A DNA stretch of 64,000 bases from Turbatrix aceti (GCA_963969345.1 OZ017768.1:372001-436000); one strand, 5' to 3'. Shown: positions 35,465 through 46,006, counted from the first letter of the stretch. Translations and numbers: made by a program. Notes: generated by a model from the letters alone, not told the origin.

Positions 35465-36289
35465 TTAGTTGGTAAGAGTTTCATCTAAATCTTTCAGCAC
35501 AGCACGAATATTTTTTGCGTCGAGAGTTATGACCTAAAAAATAATATTAGTATTGCTTCAAATATTTTTTCTTTACCTGTCCTTTCCGCGTGAATTCTCT
35601 GTCGTAAAGTGCCAGCGCAAGGCTTGAAAAAACATGCATTCTGACAGCAATGTTCCAGATTCGGAGTCTATCTCCTTGTGTTATAATTTCCGTTTCTGGC
35701 AATCCAGTCAGCTAAAAAAACAGTGCCGAAAGATGCAAAAAAAAATATGTTTTTCAACCTGCAAGAAAATAAGATAGGGATTCGATATCAGCATGATTCT
35801 GGGATCCATGGCGGCTTGCGACCACTTCCCAGATTCATCCACCATCACATCTACTTTGTTGGCTACCGTTTTCACCAGATTGACGTCTCCAGTATTGGCC
35901 ATGTTTACCACTCGATGAGGCACTGGATCTTGAATCGTGGCGGTTGACTCTGTTTTAGTTCGAATTGGCATTTCTTGAGATGGCAGCATGGACGAGACAT
36001 ACTCTTTCACAAACATGGCGCTGGACCACCCTAAGTTGGCGCTTGGAGGAGGCGTCGAGGTGTCCTCACGCTCGGTAGCCACTAGAACTTTCACATCAGC
36101 GCCGTAACTCTTGAGAAGTTTGTAGAATACATTCGAACTGTTGGGGGTCGTGACAACAGCGGCGTGAATGCCGGAAAGAGGCAACGGACGAGGGGGTTCA
36201 CGCAGTTTGACATTTTTGCCAATAAAAAAATCGGCAGCAGCAGGCGTAGGAATTTTTTGAAGACGAAAATGTTTGACGGCGAGCTTCAT
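35465..36289 (-). CDS. Short, diverged family III CoA-transferase-like protein
   Basis: Exons on the minus strand: 36289-35759, 35711-35577, 35533-35465, all phase 0, 244 aa. The start chosen is MKLAV at 36289; the frame stays open up to 36448, so a longer N-terminus is possible. Resemblance to the racemase at 24.6 kb is recognisable at three points: LSGIHAAVV...YGADVKVL (compare GIKVVELA...FGANVQLV), NPYLIFLQLTGLPE (compare NQKLIVARVSGYGQ) and LALALYDREFTRKGQVI (compare VAGALFYREKNG.KG). The segment carrying the catalytic His and Asp of racemases is shortened and both residues are missing, and the protein stops where the second half of the fold would begin. If expressed it is unlikely to be an active enzyme. 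Confidence 0.6.
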
Positions 36290-36555
36290 GTTTTCAGAGA
36301 AGTGGAAAATGAAAAGCGTAACATGTAAAAAGATACAGGGTCTAATTAGTTTGGTGCCTTCTTGAATCCTTAGGGAATTGGTGGTAAAGATGTTTGGCAC
36401 ATGCAATCTCTCGATTACCGAAATTGGTGACACTTTTTTGTGCATCATTTGCTTTCTTTAGCACTTCTTTAGAGCTGTGAAACTGCATGCGAAGAAAGGG
36501 TGGCAGGGCAAGGACGACAAATACGGGTTAAAGGAAACAAGGATTGTACGCTAAC

Positions 36556-36828
36556 CAGAGTGGCGAAACTCCTATGGGAATTTGAAATAGGGGAATTATC
36601 CCATGGGAATCCCCGGGGATATTTTTTGGTACTTTTAAAAAAGTACATGTTCAACAATGAAAATAAAATAATTTTCCTTATCGGAAAGAAAAAAAACACG
36701 CGCCTGCGAAAAATAACGGCGCTATTTTAGGCGGGATCGCGCATTTTCAAAATTCCATGGGGAATTATCCCGTGATAGATGGGTATTTCCCATGGGACTC
36801 CCATGGGAATCCCCTCTTCGCCACCCTG
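36556..36828. mobile_element. hAT-type MITE, family 1, copy 2
   Basis: 273 bp with termini CAGAGTGGCGAA and TTCGCCACCCTG, flanked by a perfect 8-bp target duplication ACGCTAAC (36548-36555 and 36829-36836). The interior has many CCATGGGAATCCCC-type palindromic modules at both ends and an AT-rich middle. Same family as 23627-23762 but twice as long. Confidence 0.92.
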
Positions 36829-36836
36829 ACGCTAAC

Positions 36837-37577
36837 TCAAATTCAACAGACTTGATAGACCTACAATTTGGATATTTTTATAGTACATATTTCAATATGC
36901 CGCAGAACACGGCTGAAAGACGTAGTCTTTGAAGCCGAACGCCGAAAATGGAAAACGCAAAAAAATTAAAATTAAGGGAGCGGGAGCGGAGCGAGCAAGA
37001 AAATTAAAAAAAATAAAAGAGCGGTACAAAAAGTCAAATTAGAAAATCCTGCTGCTACATATTTGCCCACACGAAAAAAAAAACAAAAACAAAATTTTAC
37101 TTTAAAAAATTGGCAAATCCAAATCTTTTGTGGATCATCCACATTCGTGTCTTTCGGGTACTCCTTTTTACGTAAATCAAAAACTAGAAGAAATACGCAA
37201 ATCAAAGACTAGAAGAGGCCAATGTCTACATCGCATCGAGGCTTCTCACGATCGGATACAAATTCTTTTATATTTTTTTGTTTTTCGGACAATTTTCTCT
37301 GAGTGATTATCCTTTTTTATTCAACGGCGGTCGGTGTGCACTCGATCAAGGTACTGAAAGAAAAAAAACGTAATCTTATCAAACGAAAGATCCTTTTTTA
37401 TCCGTTTTCTTTTCAGCGTAATTTTCTTTATCTTTTCTGCGTTAATATTTACGTGTTTTATTAAAAAATTATTTTTCTCAAAATATTTTAGTGTCTTCAA
37501 TTTGTATATATTTTACAGAGTCTACAATTTTTACAAACAAGTTTTTTTTAATTGTTTTGTTTCTAGTAGATCCCTGC
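36837..37577. other. Intergenic; includes the 3' UTR of the 37.6-kb gene
   Basis: AT-rich. On the minus strand an AATAAA at 37457-37462 lies about 115 bases past the stop of the secreted-protein gene and is its likely poly(A) signal. Nothing else is seen. Confidence 0.5.
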
Positions 37578-38433
37578 TTAGTTAAATTCCAGATCGTGCT
37601 CGGCGTAGTTGTAAGTGACTTGAATGCTGGTAATGTATTCAATGAAAATTTTAAACGTGTTGATACGGGAAGTTGGACGAAAGAACACGACGTTAAAATC
37701 GCTGTTGAGAGGTGAGGTGTAGAACTTGTGGAGCGGGTAAGCACCTGTTTTGGCTGTCATGTGTGAGCATGAATCACCTGTGGCAAAATAAATCAACGGC
37801 ATTTCATCCTGAAAATTTAAATCATGTTCGTGAATAGATCAACCCTAACTCACATCGTTGTCGTCGGGCATGGAAGTGGGATGAATCACCACCTTAAAGC
37901 CTTTTGGCACTAAAACCGGACAGCCGATTATAGGGTCAGCGTGTTCAGCGTGGATGGTTACCTGCTTCGTAAAGCTTGAGTCAACCTTTGTAATGTTTGC
38001 AAAGCATGCTAGAAACAGGAGGTATGATGTTAAAAACTCAATGGAACAAAATGAGAAACTAACGAGCATGGCCGTTTTCTACGTCGTGCCATTCTTGACA
38101 CAGAACCCGTTTGGACGCCGCACTGGGCGTGGGCGGTGTCTGCTGTTTCATCATTGTCATGATTTTGTGGTAAAGCCAATCAGGTGTGACTGTAAAAAAG
38201 AAATTATGTTATTTTACTATATAATTGATAATCAGCTTCCCGTGCAAAATGTTTTGTTCAAAAATATTTTTTTATCAAAAATAACACTAATCGGTATATA
38301 CATTTGGTATTCTTCCTACAAGTTTTTAAAAAAACTTACAAATGCCGTCAACTGCGTTTTCGGGGGAAGACGCTTCGACAGAAGCGCAAATCGTCACGTA
38401 GATTGTCAAAAGTGTGATGCCCATTGAGTGCAT
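37578..38433 (-). CDS. Small secreted four-cysteine protein, cluster member 1
   Basis: Family not recognised. Exons on the minus strand: 38433-38340, 38189-38064, 38008-37854, 37808-37578; phases 1, 1, 0; 201 aa. It has a signal peptide of about 21 residues (MHSMGITLLTIYVT...SVEA), then PDWLYHKIM, VLCQEW, PCFANIT, VTIHAEHADPIIGCPVLVP, YFATGDSCSHM, and HKFYTSPL..DFNVVFFRP near the end. Four cysteines (LCQ, PCF, GCP, SCS) are shared with other members and could form two disulfides. The spacing of GCP..VP.G and the late hydrophobic strands faintly recall nematode CUB-like domains, which I can only suggest. It is the most downstream of a five-gene same-strand cluster sharing promoter boxes. Confidence 0.85.
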
Positions 38434-38553
38434 GTTAAATTTTTTTGACAGAATTTTTTGACACAACTTGAAAGAAAAAAATTATTAAAGAAGACAAGTA
38501 TCCGCCAGTCGAAGCCCGCCAAGACTCTTACTTTTGTTGAACCCTTTGCGGTC

Positions 38554-38732
38554 TTAAATATAGACCCGATTAATACTGGGGTGGGATTTCAATTGTGGGT
38601 CCGCCCCTTGCGTAACCCTTAAAGGCGATACAAGGTTACGGCTGCGGTAACAATGCTCGCTAAAAGGGGGTGGGGTAATCTGAACACGTAGACAAACACC
38701 AAAGGTGCTGACAAGTGAAAAGGCGGGACTTC
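38554..38732 (-). promoter_or_regulatory. Promoter module of cluster member 1
   Basis: Upstream of the 37.6-kb gene, read on the + strand: TATA-like TTAAATATA (38554-38562, about 120 bases before the ATG), TCCGCCCCTTGCG (38600-38612), AAGGGGGTGGGGTAAT (38664-38679) and AAAAGGCGGGACTTC (38718-38732). The same boxes in the same order and similar spacing precede the 40-kb and 42-kb paralogues. Confidence 0.6.
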
Positions 38733-39741
38733 CCGTGCACGCACAATACTTTTTGTATTTGCAGTGACAAAAAGGTACTATGAAGGTTAACATGTGCGCA
38801 TTTGTGTTGCACCAGATGTAAATTAATAAGAATACAAAAGAGAGGCGGAGCGTTAAGTTAAAATAATCTTTGGATGGAAAATAAGACTTGCTTTGATTGT
38901 AAATTGTAGCGGATGTATGTTATCGTTACGCAAGTTGGCACCACCTATGTTCAACAGATAAAGGCAAAGTAGGAAGAAATCACGAGGCTTCATATTTTCG
39001 ATATGATTGCACACAATAATCTTTGATGTATGTGACAATGAATTTTAAAAATGACAAAAAACAAGTGTTATTACTTTTGTCAATTAGAAAAGATGCACAT
39101 CATTTTGTACAATGTTTTTTTCATTTTTCAACTACTCGTTTTTAATTTTATTTTTGTTAATTCATTTCACCGCTATCTCAGCGCTTGATAAAGCAAATTT
39201 GGGCAGCTTTTCATTTTAATAAAAGAAACGATAGTTCGCCAGATGCACAGCTCACAGACGTATTCAGCAGAAGCCAAGATTGCCTAATTTACAAAACATG
39301 TTAATAATAATGTGCCCAACAACCAAATTATTTTTTAAATACAAATAAATACATATAACCTTCACCTTTGCGTTCACCGTAGTAACTTCTATTAGGAAGC
39401 TTTTTGAGGAACATTAAAGCTGAAGGTTGTAAAAAACAAAATGTATTTATGTATTAAATCCGTGCAATTAGCCTAATTGCATGCTGCTGTTTTGACAAAT
39501 ATACAAAATGAATCGAACTTGGAATGTGTTGTTAAATCTAAATAATAGTACTTAGAATCAAAACAATAATAAAAAACAAAAGTTTTATAATCGGATGTGT
39601 AGATCATAAATCGCAAACAACCAATGTCTGCATCTTGTTTTGGCTTATTAGATGACGGCGTTATTTTTCATCGTTTTGTTTGCAGAAAGATTATCAATTT
39701 ATCTCCTCTGCGCTTGGTGTGCATGCACCGTACTATGCAAC

Positions 39742-39759
39742 GGTTTAGCTACCCAAGTT
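39742..39759 (+). other. SL1-like sequence
   Basis: GGTTTAGCTACCCAAGTT matches the first 18 bases of the nematode spliced leader SL1 at 16 positions. It is not followed by a splice donor or by an obvious Sm site, so it does not look like a working SL RNA gene. It could be the start of a retrocopied trans-spliced mRNA, or chance. Confidence 0.25.
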
Positions 39760-39882
39760 CATTGATTATAACTTTTTAGTTCTATTTTTTTTATTATTAT
39801 GCTTCAAGATTGTTCTCGTTTTTAAACGATCTGTCTATTTTGGTTGGTATTTATTTTTAAATAAAACCAATCGCCGTCAGAG

Positions 39883-40779
39883 TTAACTGAACTTCAGCTC
39901 GTGATCTAGATAGTTCGACATTACTGTGTCTGTCAGTACCTTTTGTACAAACATTTTAAGCTTCCGAACTTCTGGGCTTGGTCGGAAAATGAGAATATTA
40001 AATTCGCCGGGAAGAGGCGATGTGTAAAACTTGTGAACCGGGTAGACGTCTGTTCTATCCATCATTTGAGCGCATGAAGGACCGGTGGCAAAAGAAATTA
40101 GGGGCATTTTTTTCTGAAAAATAAGCAATTAAATGATTTTTTTGCGTTTAAAATAACATACACCCCCGTTTTCTTTCATGACAGTTTGGTCGATGACAAC
40201 GCGAGAGTTCTTAGGAATCAAAATTGGGCATCCAATGATAGGGTCAGCGTGTTCAGCGTGAACAGTTACTTTGAAGTTTTCCACCGTGACGTTTGAATAG
40301 CAGCCTGAAAAACGTAGATCAGATAAACAAACTTAAAAAAAAAATAGATCTTACCCGCACGCGTGTGACCCGCATGACTCCATTCCTGGCACAATATCCG
40401 CTTTATATCTGTTTTTGACGTTGCCGGTGTTTGTTGCTTGGCATATGTTGTAAACTTTTTAAAAAGCCATTCTGGGGTATCTAAAAAATGAAATACGTAA
40501 TAGCTGAGGTATTTTTGGTATTTAATTACGTATTCTTTTCCCCCGGTATTAATTAGATTTTTTTATTGCGAAAATATGTGTACGTTTTTAAAAAAAATAA
40601 CACTAATTGTTTTTTTTTGTATTGTGCGATAAATGTGTCGTGCATTTTTTGTATAACCTACAGCTGTCATCAGTGGACACAAAAAAGCCGTCGTCGTCTT
40701 TACGCCACGACGGTGCTGCGTAAGAAGCGCTGATGAACATGGCGCAGATAGTCAGGGCTTTACAATTTATGAAACGCAT
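39883..40779 (-). CDS. Small secreted four-cysteine protein, cluster member 2
   Basis: Paralogue of member 1. Exons on the minus strand: 40779-40662, 40480-40355, 40304-40162, 40113-39883; phases 1, 1, 0; 205 aa. Exons 2 and 4 have exactly the lengths of member 1 (126 and 231 nt). A signal peptide of about 23 residues starts MRFINCKALTI. Then PEWLFKKF, ILCQEW, GCYSNVT, VTVHAEHADPIIGCPILIP, SFATGPSCAQM and VHKFYTSPLPGEFNILIFRP. The four family cysteines are present. The asparagine in NVT is a glycosylation sequon also seen in other members. Function unknown; secretion is inferred from the signal peptide. Confidence 0.87.
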
Positions 40780-40872
40780 GTCTGTGGTTAATTGAGTTTA
40801 ACCTACAAAATGACTCAATTGACCTATTCAAACATAGCCCGCCACTTTTGGCTTTTGCTGTCACTTTTGTGA

Positions 40873-41051
40873 CTATAAATACAGACATGACTGACATTGA
40901 AGAGGGAATTCAAATGTTCCCGCCCCTTGCGCAACTCCGAGCAGACAAGATTACGGTGGAAGTGACAATGCCCCCCAAAGGGGTGGGGTAATTTGTACAT
41001 TTCGACACGCAAACAAAAAAATAGGTGCTAAAAATGAAAAGGCGGGACCTC
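40873..41051 (-). promoter_or_regulatory. Promoter module of cluster member 2
   Basis: On the + strand: CTATAAATACAG (40873-40884, about 95 bases before the ATG; TATA-like on the coding strand), GTTCCCGCCCCTTGCGCAAC (40916-40935), CAAAGGGGTGGGGTAAT (40976-40992) and AAAAGGCGGGACCTC (41037-41051). TTCCCGCC resembles E2F sites, and the GGGCGG/GGGGTGGGG cores resemble Sp1/KLF sites. The factor is unknown. Confidence 0.62.
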
Positions 41052-41843
41052 ACGGACTCCCACAACATTTCGGCGGTTGCACTGATTCTTTCAGCACTTG
41101 AAAGAGGCGGTGTTTAAAAAACGTTTTACTTGTGCATTGCAAAAAATCAACGAATAATGTGCAATTCATCGAATGCATCACTTTAATAAATTGCATTCAC
41201 ATGGCGCAAAAATTAAGCGAATATTCCAGGTAAAAAAATTAATGCGCTTTGACGGGCAAAATTGGAGGCAGTGACAACCCTCAAAAAATACCTAAGCATT
41301 ATTAGAAAATATTTTATTGGCAAAAATCAAAAAAGCTTTACAAAAAAGCAATAAAAATTGATTTCTTGATTTCAAACCGACAAAATGTGATGTCCAGGTA
41401 TTCTTTTTATATATTTTATTGTTATCTCACGATCAGTTATTATTCTTGTATTCACGCAAGAATACAGAAGATCAAATATTGCAGATCTTTTGCATTAATC
41501 GCACTGTTTTTTGAACATTTTCCCCTTGTCAGCTGTGTGTACTTTGTAAAATTAACCTTTAAGCTATCACATGTAAGATCAGAGGCTGTAAATAAAATTT
41601 TAGATTTGGCTTAATGGAATAAGGATTTTAACTCTGCGCTTTCGTGCAGATTTTTTAACAAATTTTTATCAATTCTTATTTTATGAACACCTATGTACTT
41701 TGCAATGATGTGACTAAATATTTTCGTTTAATAATCAAGTATAATTTTTTCGAGTTACTGTTTATTCAGTGAGCAATATGTATTATTTGTACAAATAAAA
41801 TTTTCAAAAGTCCCGACTAGTAGCTTGAAACTTGTGAACATGT
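41052..41843. other. Intergenic between cluster members 2 and 3
   Basis: AT-rich. An AATAAA on the minus strand at 41761-41766 is the probable poly(A) signal of member 3. An 82-codon frame at 41366-41614 (+) shows no feature. Nothing else is seen. Confidence 0.5.
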
Positions 41844-42629
41844 TTAACTAAACTCGAGCTTGTGTTCCAGAATATGAGCAACATCTTGTATAGGAAGTAT
41901 GAAGTCGACAACCATTTTAAACGTTTTTACACGCTTTGTAGGCCGAAAAAACATAACGCTGAACTTTCCAGGAAGGGGTGTTGTGTAAAACTTGTGGAGG
42001 GGGACTGCGACTGTTTTAAGTGTTATATGACTTAAAACAGTCGCAAAATAAATGCGTGGAGTCTGTTCCTAAAAAAAATCTAAAAAATTATTACAAAAAT
42101 GTAAATAAGTATAACTTACATCGTTCTCTTCTGGTATAACGTCAGTATTAATCACGACACGAAAATCCTTGGGCACAAGAATCGGACAACCAATTATTGG
42201 ATCTGCTTGTTCGGCGTGTACTGTGATTTCGGTGTCATACTTTGTAATATTCGCAAAGCAACCTGAAAGTCGGATAGAACTATGTTCAAAAAAATTATAA
42301 GTTTACTAGCGCGCTCAAATTCAGAGTCGGTCCATTCCTGGCACAGTATTCGTTTTGACTCCGTGCTGGACGTCACCGGTGTTTCTTGTCTGATCCATGT
42401 CATAATTTTGTAAAAAAGCCAATCAGGCGTAACTGAAATATAAAATACGCATTGATCGCTTTTTTTCAGATTTCTCGGAAGTTTTTTCTCAGTTAGTAAC
42501 TTATCAAAACTTACAACTTTCTTCAGCAGGAGCAAAAAAATGTTTATCTTTATATCGAGAAGGTAATGCGGCAGAATTAAAGATGGTGGCGCAGAAAGCA
42601 AAAATTTTGAAAACTTTTAATGTTTTCAT
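41844..42629 (-). CDS. Small secreted protein, cluster member 3 (fourth cysteine lost)
   Basis: Paralogue of members 1 and 2. Exons on the minus strand: 42629-42515, 42432-42307, 42262-42120, 42068-41844; phases 1, 1, 0; 202 aa. Exon 2 (126 nt) and exon 3 (143 nt) match member 2 exactly. It has a signal peptide (MKTLKVFKIFAFC...NSAA), then PDWLFYKIM, ILCQEW, SCFANIT, VHAEQADPIIGCPILVP, YFATVLSHITLKTVAVPLHKF and TTPLPGKFSVMFFRP. In the usual GDSCSHM region the sequence is replaced by codons forming a perfect hairpin, and exon 4 is two codons shorter. This leaves three cysteines, so one would be unpaired. The frame is otherwise open. Confidence 0.83.
42006..42045. repeat. Perfect hairpin inside exon 4 of cluster member 3
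   Basis: TGCGACTGTTTTAAGT (42006-42021), eight-base loop, ACTTAAAACAGTCGCA (42030-42045). The 16-base stem is perfect and lies exactly where this paralogue departs from its relatives and loses the fourth cysteine. Confidence 0.9.
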
Positions 42630-42734
42630 TTTTGAAAAAAATATAGTCTATAAAGTGTGAGTAAAAAAACTGAAATATTGTTACTCACTGCCCTAGGTGT
42701 TCAACTCTTACTGCGCCATTGCAGTTCTTCAAAT

Positions 42735-42912
42735 CTTTAAATACAGTTTTGATTGAAAATGTAAGGAAGGGAGATTTCACGTGTTCCCGCCCCTTGTTTT
42801 ACGATACGAGGATATGATCGAAATTCTTGCCCAAGAGGGGTGGGTACTCATTTTAGCAAGCAAACGAACATAAAAAAAGAAAAAAACTTTAAAAGAAGAA
42901 AAGGCGGGACCT
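42735..42912 (-). promoter_or_regulatory. Promoter module of cluster member 3
   Basis: On the + strand: CTTTAAATACAG (42735-42746), GTGTTCCCGCCCCTTG (42781-42796), AAGAGGGGTGGGTACT (42832-42847) and AAAAGGCGGGACCTC (42898-42912). Order and distances match members 1 and 2. Confidence 0.6.
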
Positions 42913-43896
42913 CCTAGGCACACACAATACTTTCAGTTTGTATTGACCTTTTCAATCAAACGTAAAAATTAGGGGGTCCCTATACCATAAAAGGTGTGTA
43001 ATTTGCAAACCGTATTTATAAATTATATCCTGCGCAATTAATGCGATACATCGTCATATTATGTATATTTTTTTCCAACATTCTATACTAAATGATAATT
43101 AAAAAGTGATAACAATGTTTTAAGATTTTTATCTATCTAAACGTATTTTATATCTTTTTAAAAAAAATGCTCGAAACTGTAATTCTTTTGCAGTAACTTT
43201 TACGAGTTATTTATCATATTTTATAGTCGTTTTTTTTCGTACCTCGATTTGCTAATAACATCATTTTTTGCCATTACAATTCAAAAATAACGGCACTGTC
43301 TCGACCATATTTTTTTAATCCTATTACTTTTCATAATTAGATATAAAAAGCGTACCTGAGCTTTAAAAACGTCATTAACATCAAACAAAAAAATCGAAAG
43401 ACTTTAAGGATTAAAAATCTTGTCAAGTAGTATGTTTTAACACGAACAAGCTATTGTTTCATTTTTTTTACAAAGAAAGAAAGGGGCATCACACACCTTT
43501 GTCATTCCTGCGCAATCATCAAAAATTTTTCGACTTGGTTCAAATGCAGGCATGTCAGAAAGGGGCCGTCGACTCCGAGGGTCGGGGGCGGCCCCGGCTT
43601 CCGGGGGCAAATGGTCGATTTAGGGAAACCCCCAAAGTCCCCTCAGGCCCCCCCAAAAAATTACTTGAAAACAGCATTGTAGGTGGTCAATTCCGCGAAA
43701 GACAATTTCAGAGAAGGCAATTTATCGGAAAGCTACGATAAAAAATTTTCGGGGATTAGATCGTATGAATTGATTGGTCTCTAAACGTAAGTTTTTATTT
43801 ATCGTAAGAGAAGACTTGATTAGTTGGTTGTTTTGGCTTAAAGACCACCCTCAAGCATTTATCTAATAAATTAAAAGTTCGCCCGATTGTAAATAA
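42913..43896. other. Intergenic with GC-rich insert and microrepeat
   Basis: AT-rich to 43480. 43560-43660 is a sudden GC-rich patch (GGGGGCGGCCCCGGCTTCCG) of unknown origin. 43688-43733 holds three imperfect 15-16-base units of the type CAATTTCAGAGAAGG. No gene is supported. Confidence 0.5.
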
Positions 43897-43898
43897 TA

Positions 43899-45832
43899 CA
43901 GTGCGTTCAGAAAGGATAGGCCCACCCTTAAAATTGAGGTTTTCTGTAAAACGGTGACAGCTACGACGATGGGAGTAGGCTCATTCGATTCAGCGTGCAA
44001 AGTTACCCTAGACTGCCTACATTTGGAATCAATCCTCGGCAAAATGCGGTCAGAAAAAAAATAATTGTGTTTTTCGACCGTTCAGAAAGGATAGGCCCAC
44101 TTTCGATTTTATTGGAATTATTTATTTTTTGATACGCCAAATCACCGCAAACGTTGTTGGAGCAACACACATGTTGATTGTGATTAAAATTATTAATAAC
44201 TGGGACACTAGGCATGCTTCTGATAAAAATTTTGGCCCTCTCAATGCAAATTATACCCCCAACATCAATAATGCCTTCCTGAGAGTCGGTGAGTTCCGCG
44301 AACCCACGTCTGTTAGCCCATACAGTACTGCCATGATGCCCCCTTAAATTTTCAACAAGTATCAACACAAGACACTCCATGTTGCTTGTCAGAAAATTTA
44401 TTTTATTTAAAAAAAGGAAGTTGATGTGGGGGGACCTGGGGTGTTTCGATCCATTTCTTATTCAAAAAAATTTTTTTTGATGCGTTGATGTTGACAAAAT
44501 TGTTGGAAATAATGATTCCGAACAACGCAGTACAAACCCACGTTAATCTGACGCATCACAAAATTCAGGGCGACTAGTTCGTTGATTGGCCGAAACACAA
44601 GTTAGATGTCAAGTTCCTAGTTTCAACTTTTTTGTTAAATTTTAGGATGTGTGTTATGTAAAACAATCAGAAAACGTTCAACCTTGATTGTTTTGATGAT
44701 TGTATGCGTTAATGGAGATATACGTTTCACTAGAGCAGCGACGACATCATATTAAAGTCTGAAGCAAGTTAGTGTTAATTGTTGCATTTATCAAACCTTC
44801 AGCATAGCGTTTGTCAGAGGTCCTATGTACGGAAAATCATAATGAAATGTTTAGTAGCATTATTTCCAACAATTTTGTCAACGTCAACGCATCAAAAAAA
44901 AATTTTTTGAATAAGAAATGGATCGAAACACCCCAGGTCCCCCCACATCAACTTCCTTTTTTTAAATAAAATAAATTTTCTGACAAGCAACATGGGTGTC
45001 CTGTGCAAGGGTGTCAACGGGCCGAATTTTTGTCGGCCCGGCCCGGCCCGGCCCGCTCGAGGAAAGGCCCGGCCCGGCCCGCCTTTTTACCAAAGGGTAA
45101 AATTGAAGCAAAATTTACTAAAATTTTTTCAATTTGTTGACAAATATGAGTTGAAAAGGTAAAAATACACGTTGTTGTTTATAATGGGGGAGGATTACTC
45201 AAAATGAGCAAGTTTTTGGTTCATTTTTGACTGTTTTGAATAAATTTTGTTCTAAAATTTTCTTTTTTTTTTTAAACCGGGCCGCCGGGCCGGGCCGACT
45301 CACCATCAGGCCCGGCCCGGCCCGGCCCGGGCCGGCCCGGCCCGATTGACACCCTTGGTCCTGTGTTGATACTTGTTGGAAATTTAAGGGAGCATCATGG
45401 CAGTATTGTATGGGCTAATAGACGTGGGTTCGCGGAACTCACCGACTCTCAGAAAGGCATTATTGATGTTGGGGGTATAATTAGCATTGAGGGGGCCAAA
45501 ATTTTTATCAGAAGCATGCCTAGTGTCCCAGTTATTAATAATTTTAATCACAATCAACATGTGTGTTGCTCCAACAACGTTTGCGGTGATTTGGCGTATC
45601 AAAAAATAAATAATTCCAATAAAATCGAAAGTGGGCCTATCCTTTCTGAACGGTCGAAAAACACAATTAATTTTTTTCTGACCGCATTTTGCCGAGGATT
45701 GATTCCAAATGTAGGCAGTCTAGGGTAACTTTGCACGCTGAATCGAATGAGCCTACTCCCATGGTCGTAGCTGTCACCGTTTTACAGAAAACCTCAATTT
45801 TAAGGGTGGGCCTATCCTTTCTGAACGCACTG
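43899..45832. mobile_element. Tc1/mariner-like foldback element with IR/DR ends
   Basis: Long terminal inverted repeats starting CAGTGCGTTCAGAAAGG, flanked by TA on both sides (43897-43898, 45833-45834), the Tc1/mariner target. The left arm is about 43899-44514 and the right arm about 44858-45832 (615 bp once the nested MITE is removed), separated by a 343-base loop. Inside each arm the motif GTTCAGAAAGGATAGGCCCA occurs twice, 175 bases apart (43905 and 44080), the IR/DR arrangement of Tc3- and Sleeping-Beauty-type elements. The mirrored frames of 121-125 codons in the arms are not a transposase; one frame (from 44129, +) has a weak helix-turn-helix look (ITANVVGATH...IINNW). Confidence 0.9.
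45006..45357. mobile_element. hAT-type MITE, family 2, nested in the foldback
   Basis: 352 bp with termini CAAGGGTGTCAACGGGCCG and the inverse CGGCCCGATTGACACCCTTG, flanked by the 8-bp target duplication GTCCTGTG (44998-45005 and 45358-45365). Both ends carry arrays of GGCCC/CGGGC units; the middle is AT-rich. Removing the MITE and one duplication restores the pairing of the two foldback arms, so it inserted after the foldback. Confidence 0.92.
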
Positions 45833-45914
45833 TATAGCCCGTTTTGGTCTCGTTTTTGACATTTTTTTCAATAATAAGAACAATTTTGTGAAGAGGAGCT
45901 GGGGAGGGCGAAAA

Positions 45915-45933
45915 GTCCGGGTCGAACCGGGAC
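45915..45933 (-). other. tRNA T-arm-like motif (possible SINE remnant)
   Basis: Read on the minus strand, GTCCCGGTTCGACCCGGAC has the loop and stem of a tRNA T arm and a B-box core GGTTCGA. No A box, acceptor stem or anticodon arm could be found around it, so it is not a whole tRNA gene. Confidence 0.3.
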
Positions 45934-46006
45934 CCCCTGACATGACTGACTCAGATGTTTTAAAAAGTCCCGCTAGAATGATTATAATATAATATGTATA
46001 ACATAT

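Larger units (their letters stand above)
38434..39882. other. Intergenic between cluster members 1 and 2
   Basis: It contains the promoter module of member 1, the AATAAA (39850-39855, minus) of member 2 and a spliced-leader-like string at 39742. Otherwise AT-rich with no gene seen. Confidence 0.5.

Noticed and set aside
44003..44380. 125-codon frame in the left foldback arm, mirrored at 45363-45728
   Set aside because: Lies within the inverted repeat and has no transposase DDE or DDD motif; kept open by both arms being copies.
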